DNA from: Syntrophus sp. (in: bacteria)
GTDB lineage: Bacteria; Desulfobacterota; Syntrophia; Syntrophales; UBA8958
DNA length: 12,087 nt
Assembly (NCBI GenBank): GCA_003451635.1
Contig: DMAT01000188.1
Coordinates: 1-12,087 of the forward strand
Direction of reading: 5' to 3'
Shown here: positions 1-6,855 of the stretch, piece by piece
Numbering within the stretch: the first letter of the stretch is position 1
How the letters are laid out: the number at the start of each line of letters is the position of its first letter
The notes under the pieces: generated by a model
Databases searched by the model: none
Told to the model about the DNA's origin: nothing
Seen by the model: the letters and a program-made list of their open reading frames with translations, nothing else
Program-made: the position numbers and the translations under genes

Positions 1-15
1 CCCACCAAAGAAATC

Positions 16-50
16 AAGGGGTTAGCCAAGTCAAGGTTAACCCCTTTTTT
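16..50 (+). terminator. Rho-independent terminator of an upstream gene
   Basis: AAGGGGTTA (16-24) pairs perfectly with TAACCCCTT (38-46). The stem extends inward by GCC/GGT (25-27 with 35-37, one G-U pair), leaving a 7-nt loop (28-34), and a run of six T ends at position 50. This is a classic intrinsic terminator reading rightwards. It implies a + strand gene ending just left of the window and separates it from the nitroreductase-like gene. The opposite strand lacks a good T tract, so the terminator looks one-way. Confidence 0.85.
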
Positions 51-51
51 C

Positions 52-80
52 TTGACCTGTCGAACATTTTCCTCCAAAAT
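52..80 (+). promoter_or_regulatory. Possible sigma70-type promoter for the nitroreductase-like gene
   Basis: TTGACC (52-57) matches five of six bases of the -35 consensus. It is followed after 17 bp by CAAAAT (75-80), four of six bases of the -10 consensus, placing transcription start shortly before the coding region. The hexamer lies directly after the terminator of the preceding gene, where a new promoter is expected. The -10 box is weak, so this is only a candidate. Confidence 0.35.
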
Positions 81-104
81 TAAATAAAGTAAAAAGGCGA
101 CAAT

Positions 105-959
105 ATGACTTCCATCATCAAAACTATAAAAATGCGTCGTTCCTGCCGAACCTATGAGATCAGGCCGCTTGGGCAAGAGAAGCGCATTGCCTGTGAGGTG
201 TTTCTGACTGGCAACACCACCGGTCCTTTTGGAAGTAAGGTTCGTTTCACACTTTCCGATATGCATCAAATTAAACTTGAGGAAGCGAAGGTTCCCGGAA
301 CCTATGGCGTTATCCAGGGTGCACAATTCTTTATCATCGGGGCGGTAGGAAAGTCCGAAATGGCAATGGAAGATTTTGGTTACACCATGGAAAGAAATGT
401 TCTTTATGGCACAGAATCAGGGTGCGGAACATGCTGGCTGGGGGGGACGTTCAAGCGAACAGGCTTTGCCCGTATCATCGATCTTCAGGAGGATGAGCTG
501 CTGCCGGCCGTCACTCCCTTGGGTTTTCCGAAGCAAAAGAAATCGCTTACGGACCGTTTCTTCAGATATGTGGCCTCCTCCGACAAGAGGAAACCATGGG
601 AGCAAATATTCTTTCTGAATAATCTCGAAACACCCCTCAGCGGCGACCAGGCAGGCGACTTTGGCCAGGTGCTCGAATGCCTCCGGATCGGACCTTCGGC
701 ATCGAACAGGCAACCCTGGCGGATCATCAAAGAGAAAGACTCTACGATTTTCCATTTCTATCTTAAGAGAACCCCCGGCTATGGTAATTTGATCGGCGGA
801 ATAAGTCTTCAAAACATCGATATGGGCATTGCCATGTGCCATTTTGAGTTGTCGGCGCTGGAAATGGGACTGAACGGTCAGTGGGTGAGGCGGATCTTTC
901 CGGAAGCGAAAGCAGCGCCGGGGGGTATGGAATATATTGTTAGCTGGATCGGAGCGTAA
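105..959 (+). CDS. Nitroreductase family protein (TM1586-like putative FMN-dependent oxidoreductase)
   Basis: A 284-residue protein resembling the putative TM nitroreductase (TM1586) family, flavoproteins with two half-domains of nitroreductase fold. Visible signatures are RRSCR at 11-15 (the N-terminal RRSxR that contacts FMN phosphate in the superfamily), GTCWLGG at 108-114, and PSASNRQPW at 197-205, the second-half motif close to the flavin. A DMGIAMCHFE stretch at 239-248 is also typical. No signal peptide or membrane segment is seen, so it is probably cytoplasmic. The ATG is preceded by AAGG (94-97) at 7-nt spacing, which supports this start. The gene sits between a terminator and a 129-bp gap, so it is probably its own transcription unit. 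The substrate cannot be told from sequence. Family assignment is fairly sure; physiological role is unknown. Confidence 0.8.
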   Translation: MTSIIKTIKMRRSCRTYEIRPLGQEKRIACEVFLTGNTTGPFGSKVRFTLSDMHQIKLEEAKVPGTYGVIQGAQFFIIGAVGKSEMAMEDFGYTMERNVLYGTESGCGTCWLGGTFKRTGFARIIDLQEDELLPAVTPLGFPKQKKSLTDRFFRYVASSDKRKPWEQIFFLNNLETPLSGDQAGDFGQVLECLRIGPSASNRQPWRIIKEKDSTIFHFYLKRTPGYGNLIGGISLQNIDMGIAMCHFELSALEMGLNGQWVRRIFPEAKAAPGGMEYIVSWIGA

Positions 960-976
960 GACTAACCCCAAGGATG

Positions 977-1025
977 ATAAAAATATCCCATATCCACAAA
1001 CAAATCTCAAATATCTCAAAAAACT
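977..1025 (+). other. 49-nt G-free, C-containing intergenic stretch (possible Rho-utilisation-like region)
   Basis: Between the nitroreductase-like gene and miaB there is no stem-loop with a T tract. From 977 to 1025 the + strand has no G at all, while C occurs repeatedly in YC dinucleotides (TCCC, TCC, and TCTC twice). Unstructured, C-over-G RNA of this kind is what Rho loads on. A Rho-dependent end of the upstream transcript is therefore possible. This is inference from composition only; the region is also A-rich, which weakens the case. Confidence 0.3.
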
Positions 1026-1026
1026 G

Positions 1027-1055
1027 TTGACTCTGATAGGTCCTTATATTAGCTT
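1027..1055 (+). promoter_or_regulatory. Weak candidate promoter for miaB
   Basis: TTGACT (1027-1032) is a good -35 match. At the standard 17-bp spacing the -10 position reads TAGCTT (1050-1055), only three of six matches. A better -10-like TATATT lies at 1045-1050, but only 12 bp from the -35, too close for normal sigma70 use. A promoter is expected somewhere in this gap; the exact elements are uncertain. Confidence 0.25.
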
Positions 1056-1088
1056 GTTTCGTTAATTAATTTCCGGAGTATTGAGGGA

Positions 1089-2408
1089 TTGTCTAAAAAT
1101 TATTTCTATATTCGCACATTTGGCTGCCAGATGAATGTCCACGATTCCGAGCAGTTGGCTTCCATGATGATCGACGCCGGTTTCGAACAGACTGAGGATA
1201 TAAACCAGGCGCAGGTAATTCTTGTAAATACTTGCAGTATCAGGGAAAAAGTGGCGCTTAAAATCGTCAGCCAAATCGGCCGCTACCGGCAGTTGAAGGA
1301 AAATAATCCTGACCTTGTTATCGGCGTGGGAGGTTGTCTCGCCCAGCACTGGGGGCAGTCCCTTTTGAGAAAAAACGTCGGCATCGATCTTGTGTTTGGA
1401 ACACATGCCCTGGACAGGGCGCCGGCAATGATCAGGAGGATACAAAGAAAAGGGGGAGCGATTGTAGATACGTCATTCCGGGAAGACATTCCTTCTATGA
1501 GTATATGTCCACGGCCGGACAATGCGAATTTACAGGCCTTTGTCACCATTATGCAGGGATGCGACAACTTCTGCTCTTATTGCGTGGTTCCCCACCTGCG
1601 GGGAAGGGAAAAAAGTCGCCCAAGTCAGAACATCATCGATGAAATCAGGGCACTTGTTGCCCATGGCGTCAAAGAGGTGACCCTCTTGGGGCAGAATGTG
1701 AATTCCTATGGCAAGGGACTGGTTGAGGGGCTTTGTTTTTCTGATCTCATCACGAAAATAGACGCCATTGATGGTCTCGAGAGGATAAGGTTTACCACGT
1801 CCCATCCCAAAGACCTTACCGAGGATTTGATCAATTGCTTCGGGAAACTTGGGAAGCTTTGCGAATATATTCATTTGCCTTTTCAGACCGGTTCTAATAG
1901 CGTTCTGGGAAGGATGAATCGCGGCTATACCAGAGAAGATTACTACACCAAAGTGGAAAGCCTCCGGGAGACCTGTCCGGGCATCGCCATCAGTTCCGAC
2001 GCGATGGTGGGTTTTCCAGGAGAAACAACAACGGATTTTGAAGCTACTATGGAATTGATTGATAAAATCCGGTTTGACAACCTTTTTTCGTTCAAGTATT
2101 CTGAACGTGAGGGAACGACAGCCGTTAACCTCGACGATAAAGTTCCTGAAAAGGAAAAAAGCCGCCGCCTCAGTTTACTACAGGAACTTCAGGATTGCCA
2201 TACCCTGGAAATGAACAAGGCAATGGTTGGTAAGGCCATCGATGTCCTTGTTGAGGGAATCAGTAAGAACAGTTCCAGAGATATGATGGGACGAACAAGA
2301 ACTAACAAGGTCGTGAACTTCAGAAGTAAGGAGAATCTACACGGCAAAACCGTCAATATTCACATTACCGCAGGATATTTGCATTCACTGAGGGGAGAAC
2401 TTTCTTGA
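1089..2408 (+). CDS. miaB: tRNA-2-methylthio-N6-dimethylallyladenosine synthase MiaB
   Basis: MiaB is a radical-SAM methylthiotransferase that adds a methylthio group to i6A37 of tRNAs reading UNN codons. The 439 residues match the usual length. The N-terminal UPF0004 domain shows three cysteines for the auxiliary [4Fe-4S] cluster: C13 (FGCQMN), C49 (NTCSIRE) and C83 (GGCLAQ). The radical-SAM CxxxCxxC motif is C158, C162 and C165 (CDNFCSYC), followed by the conserved VVPHLRGRE. A TRAM RNA-binding domain occupies roughly residues 372-439. The start is TTG: an in-frame TAG lies upstream at 1050-1052, no ATG lies between, GGAG (1075-1078) sits 10 nt upstream, and the protein begins just before the family-typical YIRTFGCQMN. 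It heads a packed gene block; the next gene follows after 13 bp. Identification is very secure. Confidence 0.96.
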   Translation: MSKNYFYIRTFGCQMNVHDSEQLASMMIDAGFEQTEDINQAQVILVNTCSIREKVALKIVSQIGRYRQLKENNPDLVIGVGGCLAQHWGQSLLRKNVGIDLVFGTHALDRAPAMIRRIQRKGGAIVDTSFREDIPSMSICPRPDNANLQAFVTIMQGCDNFCSYCVVPHLRGREKSRPSQNIIDEIRALVAHGVKEVTLLGQNVNSYGKGLVEGLCFSDLITKIDAIDGLERIRFTTSHPKDLTEDLINCFGKLGKLCEYIHLPFQTGSNSVLGRMNRGYTREDYYTKVESLRETCPGIAISSDAMVGFPGETTTDFEATMELIDKIRFDNLFSFKYSEREGTTAVNLDDKVPEKEKSRRLSLLQELQDCHTLEMNKAMVGKAIDVLVEGISKNSSRDMMGRTRTNKVVNFRSKENLHGKTVNIHITAGYLHSLRGELS

Positions 2409-2409
2409 G

Positions 2410-2416
2410 AAGGAGG
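2410..2416 (+). promoter_or_regulatory. Strong Shine-Dalgarno site of the DUF151 gene
   Basis: AAGGAGG lies directly after the miaB stop codon and 5 nt before the ATG at 2422. It decides the start: the other nearby ATG, at 2417, runs into TGA after three codons. Confidence 0.85.
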
Positions 2417-2421
2417 ATGGG

Positions 2422-2922
2422 ATGTTGATTGAAATGAAGATCACCGGTCTGACGATAGATCCGATTACGAGCACCCCGATCGTCATTCTGAAGGACATTG
2501 AAGAGAAAAAGGCCATTCCCATCTGGATTGGCTTGTTTGAAGCCAGCGCCATCGCAACGCAGTTGGAAAAGATTTCCTTTTCCAGGCCCATGACCCATGA
2601 TTTGATTAAAGAAATATTAAGAGTACTCGGCGTGGAAGTTGTGCGTGTGGAAATTCACGATCTCCGGAACAACACTTTTTTTGCAAACATGCATTTGCAG
2701 GGAGACGGGAAGACATACATTGTCGATGCCCGTCCCAGTGACGCTATTGCCATTGCCCTCAGGACAGACGCACCAATTTATGTTGAAGAAAAAGTAATCG
2801 AAAAGTCAAGAAACGTCGATATTGGCTCCAACATAGAGGACATGGAGAAACTGAAGGAAGATAAATTGAAGGATTTCCTCGAAAATCTCTCTCCCGAAGC
2901 ATTTGGTAAATACAAGATGTAA
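2422..2922 (+). CDS. Bifunctional nuclease family protein (DUF151)
   Basis: A 166-residue cytoplasmic protein of the DUF151/BFN family (Thermotoga TM0160 and plant BBD proteins). Typical blocks are the N-terminal EMKITGLTIDPITSTPIVIL, LPIWIGLFEA-like AIPIWIGLFEASAIA at about 31-45, RPMTHDL at 53-59, and VDARPSDAIAIALRTDAPIY near residues 94-118. The last 40 residues are charged and rich in Glu, Lys and Asp, like the acidic tails seen in this family. Plant members have been reported to have combined DNase and RNase activity; the role in bacteria is not established. The gene lies between miaB and xerC, with a strong ribosome site. It may be linked to RNA modification or stress, but this is only inferred from position. 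Family call is sure; function is not. Confidence 0.9.
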   Translation: MLIEMKITGLTIDPITSTPIVILKDIEEKKAIPIWIGLFEASAIATQLEKISFSRPMTHDLIKEILRVLGVEVVRVEIHDLRNNTFFANMHLQGDGKTYIVDARPSDAIAIALRTDAPIYVEEKVIEKSRNVDIGSNIEDMEKLKEDKLKDFLENLSPEAFGKYKM

Positions 2923-2938
2923 TAGTTCATTCGATGAA

Positions 2939-3898
2939 ATGATGGTAAATAAATCTACACTGGAAGACGCCATAAAGGCCTTCGGCTTTCATCTTGAGAT
3001 GGAGCGAAATCTGTCCCCGCAGACATGCAGGGCTTATCTTTCCGACCTCAGAGACTTCTCCGTCTTCATGGAAGGACAACACCTGGATGGCATCGTCATG
3101 GAAAAAAAGGACCTTGAGGATTATGGTCAGTTACATCTTCGCACATATCTGGCAAACCTCTACAAGCGCAGACTACAAAAAGCGTCTATTGCCCGCAAAC
3201 TGGCGGCGATGAACACTTTTTTTCGCTACCTGATTAGAGAAGGAAAAATCGGAGTAAATCCTCTGGCCGGTGTATCGGCGCCACGCAAGGATTTGCTTAT
3301 GCCCAGACACTTGTCCGTTGATGAGGTCTTTGACCTTCTTGGGGATCGATTTGCAGACGACGTCAAGGGGATGCGGGACAGGGCGATTCTGGAAATATTT
3401 TACTCCACGGGGATCCGCTTGAGTGAACTTACGGCGTTGAACAGAGAAGATGTAGATTTTGAGCAGGCACTGATCAGGATACGCGGAAAGGGAAGGAAGG
3501 AAAGGATCGTTCCGGTTGGAATACCGGCGCTGAGGACCTTGGAGGGCTATCTGCAAAAAAGAGGCTCTTTGGGGGAGGACGGGAGTCCGGATGGTAGAAA
3601 AGCGCCACTGATCACCGGAAGAAATAGTGAGCGGATTAATCCACGGACGGTGGAACGAATAGTTGACAAATATATGCGGATGAGTGGAAACCAAAAAAAA
3701 ATCAGTCCCCATGCCCTGCGGCATTCATTCGCCACCCATCTGCTCGATGCCGGGGCCGATTTACGGAGCATTCAGGAAATGTTGGGGCATGAGAGTCTCT
3801 CGACGACCCAGCGTTATACCTCAGTCAGCGTAGGTCGGCTCATGGATATCTATGACAAATCACATCCCAAGGCGCGAGGAGGATCAAGCCAGGCATGA
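2939..3898 (+). CDS. xerC: Site-specific tyrosine recombinase XerC/XerD type
   Basis: A tyrosine recombinase of 319 residues. Xer proteins resolve chromosome dimers at dif during replication termination, usually as a XerC-XerD pair with FtsK. The N-terminal SAM-like DNA-binding domain (about 5-95) carries ERNLSPQTCRAYLSDL. The catalytic domain has the complete set: R160 (STGIRLSEL), K184 (RGKGRKER), H258 and R261 (SPHALRHSF), H284 (LGHESL) and the nucleophile Y293 (TTQRYT). The frame also opens at a TTG (2903) overlapping the previous gene. I prefer the ATG at 2939 (or its neighbour at 2942) because family members start about 15-20 residues before the LSPQT motif; no clear ribosome site supports either. 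The stop overlaps hslV in ATGA. The hslVU neighbourhood favours XerC over XerD, but the two cannot be fully separated here. Confidence 0.88.
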   Translation: MMVNKSTLEDAIKAFGFHLEMERNLSPQTCRAYLSDLRDFSVFMEGQHLDGIVMEKKDLEDYGQLHLRTYLANLYKRRLQKASIARKLAAMNTFFRYLIREGKIGVNPLAGVSAPRKDLLMPRHLSVDEVFDLLGDRFADDVKGMRDRAILEIFYSTGIRLSELTALNREDVDFEQALIRIRGKGRKERIVPVGIPALRTLEGYLQKRGSLGEDGSPDGRKAPLITGRNSERINPRTVERIVDKYMRMSGNQKKISPHALRHSFATHLLDAGADLRSIQEMLGHESLSTTQRYTSVSVGRLMDIYDKSHPKARGGSSQA

Positions 3899-4440
3899 AA
3901 ATACGGGGAACAACGATTGTCGCGATTAGGCACAACGGGAAAGTAACTGTTGCCGGAGACGGACAGGTAACCTTCGACGTTACCATCATGAAGCACGGGG
4001 CACGCAAGGTCCGCCGTCTCTATCACAACAAGGTCATTGTCGGTTTTGCAGGAACAACGGCGGATGCTTTCACCCTCTTTGACCGTTTTGACCAGAAATT
4101 GGAACAGTACAACGGAAATCTTTTACGAGCCGCCGTTGAGCTGACGAAGGACTGGCGAACCGATCGGGTACTGCGTCATCTCGAAGCCCTGATGATTGCC
4201 GTCAGCAAGGATAATTTCCTGCTGATTTCCGGTAACGGTGATGTCATTGAATCAGACGATGAAGTCATGGCGATCGGTTCCGGCGGCCCTTACGCACTGG
4301 CCGCCGCCCGCGCCCTGGTTCGTTTCTCCGATCTGTCGGCGACGGAAATCGCCACGGAGTCTGTGAAGATCGCCTCGGAAATATGCATTTATACAAATAA
4401 CAACATTACTGTCGAAGAATTGGATACCAACGATGACTGA
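3895..4440 (+). CDS. hslV: ATP-dependent protease peptidase subunit HslV (ClpQ)
   Basis: HslV is the proteasome-like threonine peptidase that forms a double hexamer capped by HslU. The 181 residues fit the family. The sequence begins MKIRGTTIVAIR, so the catalytic threonine is T6 after removal of a five-residue propeptide; Escherichia coli HslV has only the initiator Met. Further signatures are GDGQVT (about 22-27), MKHGARKVRRLY (about 33-44), GFAGTTADAFTLF (about 50-62), LTKDWRTDR, LISGNGDVIE and AIGSGGPYALAAARAL. The end ICIYTNNNITVEEL is typical. AGGAGG at 3877-3882 is 12 nt before the ATG, a little far, and the ATGA overlap with the recombinase gene suggests translational coupling. The 3' end lies next to or overlaps hslU. 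Confidence 0.96.
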   Translation: MKIRGTTIVAIRHNGKVTVAGDGQVTFDVTIMKHGARKVRRLYHNKVIVGFAGTTADAFTLFDRFDQKLEQYNGNLLRAAVELTKDWRTDRVLRHLEALMIAVSKDNFLLISGNGDVIESDDEVMAIGSGGPYALAAARALVRFSDLSATEIATESVKIASEICIYTNNNITVEELDTNDD

Positions 4441-4486
4441 AGCACTACCGGCTTTAAATATAGTGGAACGAGAGAATAAAACAAAC

Positions 4487-5866
4487 ATGAAGGCCCTGAC
4501 GCCTCGCGAAATTGTGGAAAAGCTTGATCAGCATATCATCGGTCAGGGGGACGCGAAAAGAGCAGTGGCTATAGCCTTGCGGAACCGCTGGCGGCGACAG
4601 AACGTCCCAAAGGAACTTGGCGAAGAGATCTCGCCAAAAAATATCATCATGATCGGACCGACGGGAGTCGGGAAGACTGAAATTGCCCGCCGCCTTGCCA
4701 AACTGGATAATTCTCCTTTTCTCAAGATTGAGGCCTCCAAATTTACGGAAGTGGGCTACGTAGGCAGAGATGTGGAATCCATGATCCGTGACCTTGTAGA
4801 ACTTGCCATTAACATGGCAAAGGCCGAAGAGCAGGAAAGCGTTAGTTCCAAAGCAGCGTCTTTGGCAGAGGAGGCACTGCTGGACGTTCTCTTGCCACCC
4901 AAACCGGTGGAGAGGACAGTCGGACAGATGCTGGATGAAGAAAAAGTATATGATGCAGAGGAAGAAGATCTATTAAAACAGCAGGATACGACCAGGGAAA
5001 AGTTACGACGCCTTCTGCATGAAGGAAAGCTTGATGGTCGCTACGTGGAAATAGAGGTATCGGAACAACGTAGCGGTCCCATGATAGAAATATTTTCCAC
5101 CTCCGGCATCGAAGACATGGGGATGAACATTAAAGAGCTTTTCGGTAATATGTTTCCTCCCAAAAAGAAAAAAAACAGGGTCATGGTTCCGGAAGCCCTG
5201 CAAATATTGGCACAGGAGCAGGCACAGCGCCTTGTGGATATGGAAAAGGTGACAAAAACGGCGATTACCAGAGTAGAGCAGTCGGGCATTATCTTTCTCG
5301 ATGAGATCGACAAGATCGTAGGAAGCGATTCACCCCATGGCCCCGATGTTTCCCGAGAGGGCGTTCAACGGGATTTGTTGCCCATTGTGGAGGGATCGAC
5401 AGTTAATACCCGTCATGGGATGCTCAAAACAGATCATATCCTGTTTATCGCCGCCGGGGCCTTCAGTGCCACAAAACCATCGGATCTTATCCCGGAACTA
5501 CAGGGCCGTTTCCCGATCAGGGTAGAGCTGGATTCCCTCGGTAAAGAAGAGTTTATCCGTATTCTCACAGAACCTCATAACGCTCTGATTAAGCAATATA
5601 TTGAAATGTTAGCCACAGAAGGTCTTAAGGTAACCTTTACGACGGAGGCAATAGCGGAAATCGCCGAAGTGGCCACCATTGTCAATGAAAGAACAGAAAA
5701 TATCGGGGCGAGAAGACTTTATACGATCATGGAAACCCTCTTGGAGGATATTTCTTTCGACGCCCCCGACATGAGTGAGAAAAACGTGGTAATCGACGCT
5801 CAGCAAGTCCAGGATAAGCTTGGAGAGATTATTGAGGATGAAGACCTGAGCCGCTATATTCTTTAA
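4487..5866 (+). CDS. hslU: ATP-dependent protease ATPase subunit HslU (ClpY)
   Basis: HslU is the AAA+ unfoldase that feeds substrates to HslV. From the ATG at 4487 it has 459 residues and begins MKALTPREIVEKLDQHIIGQ, the family-typical start. Walker A is GPTGVGKT (57-64). The pore loop GYVG is at 90-93. The acidic, helical I-domain spans roughly 110-240, including the KKKKNRV stretch. Walker B is IIFLDEID (268-275), and ELQGRFPIRVEL carries the sensor/arginine-finger region. The C-terminus EDLSRYIL is the tail that inserts between HslV subunits to activate them, and it is intact. An in-frame ATG at 4433 would add 18 residues and overlap hslV by 8 bp. Neither start has a strong ribosome site; family alignment favours 4487. 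With hslV it makes a complete protease. Confidence 0.95.
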   Translation: MKALTPREIVEKLDQHIIGQGDAKRAVAIALRNRWRRQNVPKELGEEISPKNIIMIGPTGVGKTEIARRLAKLDNSPFLKIEASKFTEVGYVGRDVESMIRDLVELAINMAKAEEQESVSSKAASLAEEALLDVLLPPKPVERTVGQMLDEEKVYDAEEEDLLKQQDTTREKLRRLLHEGKLDGRYVEIEVSEQRSGPMIEIFSTSGIEDMGMNIKELFGNMFPPKKKKNRVMVPEALQILAQEQAQRLVDMEKVTKTAITRVEQSGIIFLDEIDKIVGSDSPHGPDVSREGVQRDLLPIVEGSTVNTRHGMLKTDHILFIAAGAFSATKPSDLIPELQGRFPIRVELDSLGKEEFIRILTEPHNALIKQYIEMLATEGLKVTFTTEAIAEIAEVATIVNERTENIGARRLYTIMETLLEDISFDAPDMSEKNVVIDAQQVQDKLGEIIEDEDLSRYIL

Positions 5867-5892
5867 GAATACATTTTTCTGAAGGGGACAAA

Positions 5893-6783
5893 ATGGACAG
5901 TGTGAAAAAATCAATGGAAAGGGCAGAGATCCTCATTGAGGCCCTTCCCTACATTCGACGGTTTTACAATAAAATAATTGTGATCAAATACGGCGGTCAC
6001 GCCATGGTAGATGATGAGCTCAAGGACATGTTTGCCAGGGATGTGCTGATGATGAAATATGTGGGCATTCATCCCGTGGTAGTTCATGGCGGGGGACCCC
6101 AGATCGGAGGCTATCTGAAGAAGCTGGGGAAGGAGTCTCATTTTATCCAGGGTTTGCGGGTGACAGACCAGGAGACCATGGACATTGTAGAAATGGTGCT
6201 CGTGGGCAAGGTCAACAAGGAGATCGTGGGGCTGATCAACCAGCACGGGGGAAAGGCCGTCGGTTTGAGCGGGAAGGACGGCAGTCTCATCCGGGCGGAG
6301 AAGTATCTTTTAAGCGCTGAAAAGGCCAAGGATACACCACCGGAAATTATTGATCTCGGTCTTGTCGGTAAAGTAAAAGAAATTAACGCTTCCCTCATCA
6401 CGGGCCTGGTAAAGGATGGTTTTATTCCCGTTATTGCCCCTACCGGTCTTGGGGATAAAGGAGAAACCTACAATATCAATGCTGATATCGTTGCCGGAGC
6501 AGTAGCAGCCGCTCTTCAGGCAGAAAAGCTTGTTTTGTTAACCGATGTGGAAGGTGTCCTTGACTCTGAAAAGAAACTTATCAATACCATGAGTAACGCC
6601 GAGGCCCTGGCGATGATTAATGATAAAGTCATCCACGGCGGGATGTTTCCTAAGGTCAAATGCTGCCTTAAAGCGCTGCGGGGAGGGGTGAGAAAGTCTC
6701 ACATCATCGACGGCCGCCTGAAACATGCAATTCTGCTGGAGATGTTTACGGATCGAGGCATTGGCACAGAGATTATTATCTAG
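5893..6783 (+). CDS. argB: Acetylglutamate kinase (N-acetyl-L-glutamate 5-phosphotransferase)
   Basis: ArgB phosphorylates N-acetylglutamate, the second step of arginine synthesis. The 296-residue protein has the amino-acid-kinase motifs: K32 in KYGGHAM (ATP phosphate binding), HGGGPQI (65-71), GLRVTD (87-92), YNINAD with D198, and GGMFPK with K254. It ends with RGIGTEI. About 28 residues precede the kinase core (to residue 31) and look helical. Such an N-terminal helix is characteristic of the hexameric, arginine-inhibited enzymes (Pseudomonas, Thermotoga) and absent from the insensitive E. coli enzyme, so feedback inhibition by arginine is likely. AAGGGG lies 5 nt before the ATG. It follows hslU by 26 bp with no terminator, so it may be read from the hslVU transcript. 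Confidence 0.96.
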   Translation: MDSVKKSMERAEILIEALPYIRRFYNKIIVIKYGGHAMVDDELKDMFARDVLMMKYVGIHPVVVHGGGPQIGGYLKKLGKESHFIQGLRVTDQETMDIVEMVLVGKVNKEIVGLINQHGGKAVGLSGKDGSLIRAEKYLLSAEKAKDTPPEIIDLGLVGKVKEINASLITGLVKDGFIPVIAPTGLGDKGETYNINADIVAGAVAAALQAEKLVLLTDVEGVLDSEKKLINTMSNAEALAMINDKVIHGGMFPKVKCCLKALRGGVRKSHIIDGRLKHAILLEMFTDRGIGTEIII

Positions 6784-6800
6784 AAGCATTTATTTACCCA

Positions 6801-6829
6801 TTGACTGTCCGATAACGACATTAAATAAT
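6801..6829 (+). promoter_or_regulatory. Internal sigma70-like promoter before argD
   Basis: TTGACT (6801-6806) and AATAAT (6824-6829) each match five of six consensus bases and are separated by exactly 17 bp. This is the best promoter match in the window. It lies in the only sizeable gap inside the arginine cluster (6784-6855). Predicted transcription would start near 6836, leaving a leader of about 20 nt before argD. I see no clear ArgR-type palindrome overlapping it. Predicted from sequence only. Confidence 0.6.
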
Positions 6830-6855
6830 ACTTAAAGGAATGGTTGTAAATTATT

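Noticed and set aside
417..1019. Minus-strand open frame of 200 codons opposite the nitroreductase-like gene
   Set aside because: It overlaps almost the whole conserved coding region, has no family signature, and its Arg/Pro/Cys-rich translation is typical of a shadow frame.
1045..1050. TATATT as a -10 box paired with TTGACT at 1027
   Set aside because: The spacing is only 12 bp, outside the usual 16-18 bp, and no better -35 lies 17 bp upstream of TATATT.
2903..2938. TTG at 2903 as the start of the recombinase gene
   Set aside because: It would add 12 residues (MVNTRCNSSFDE) lying wholly or mostly over the previous gene, with no ribosome site, before the family-typical N-terminus. The ATG at 2939/2942 is simpler.
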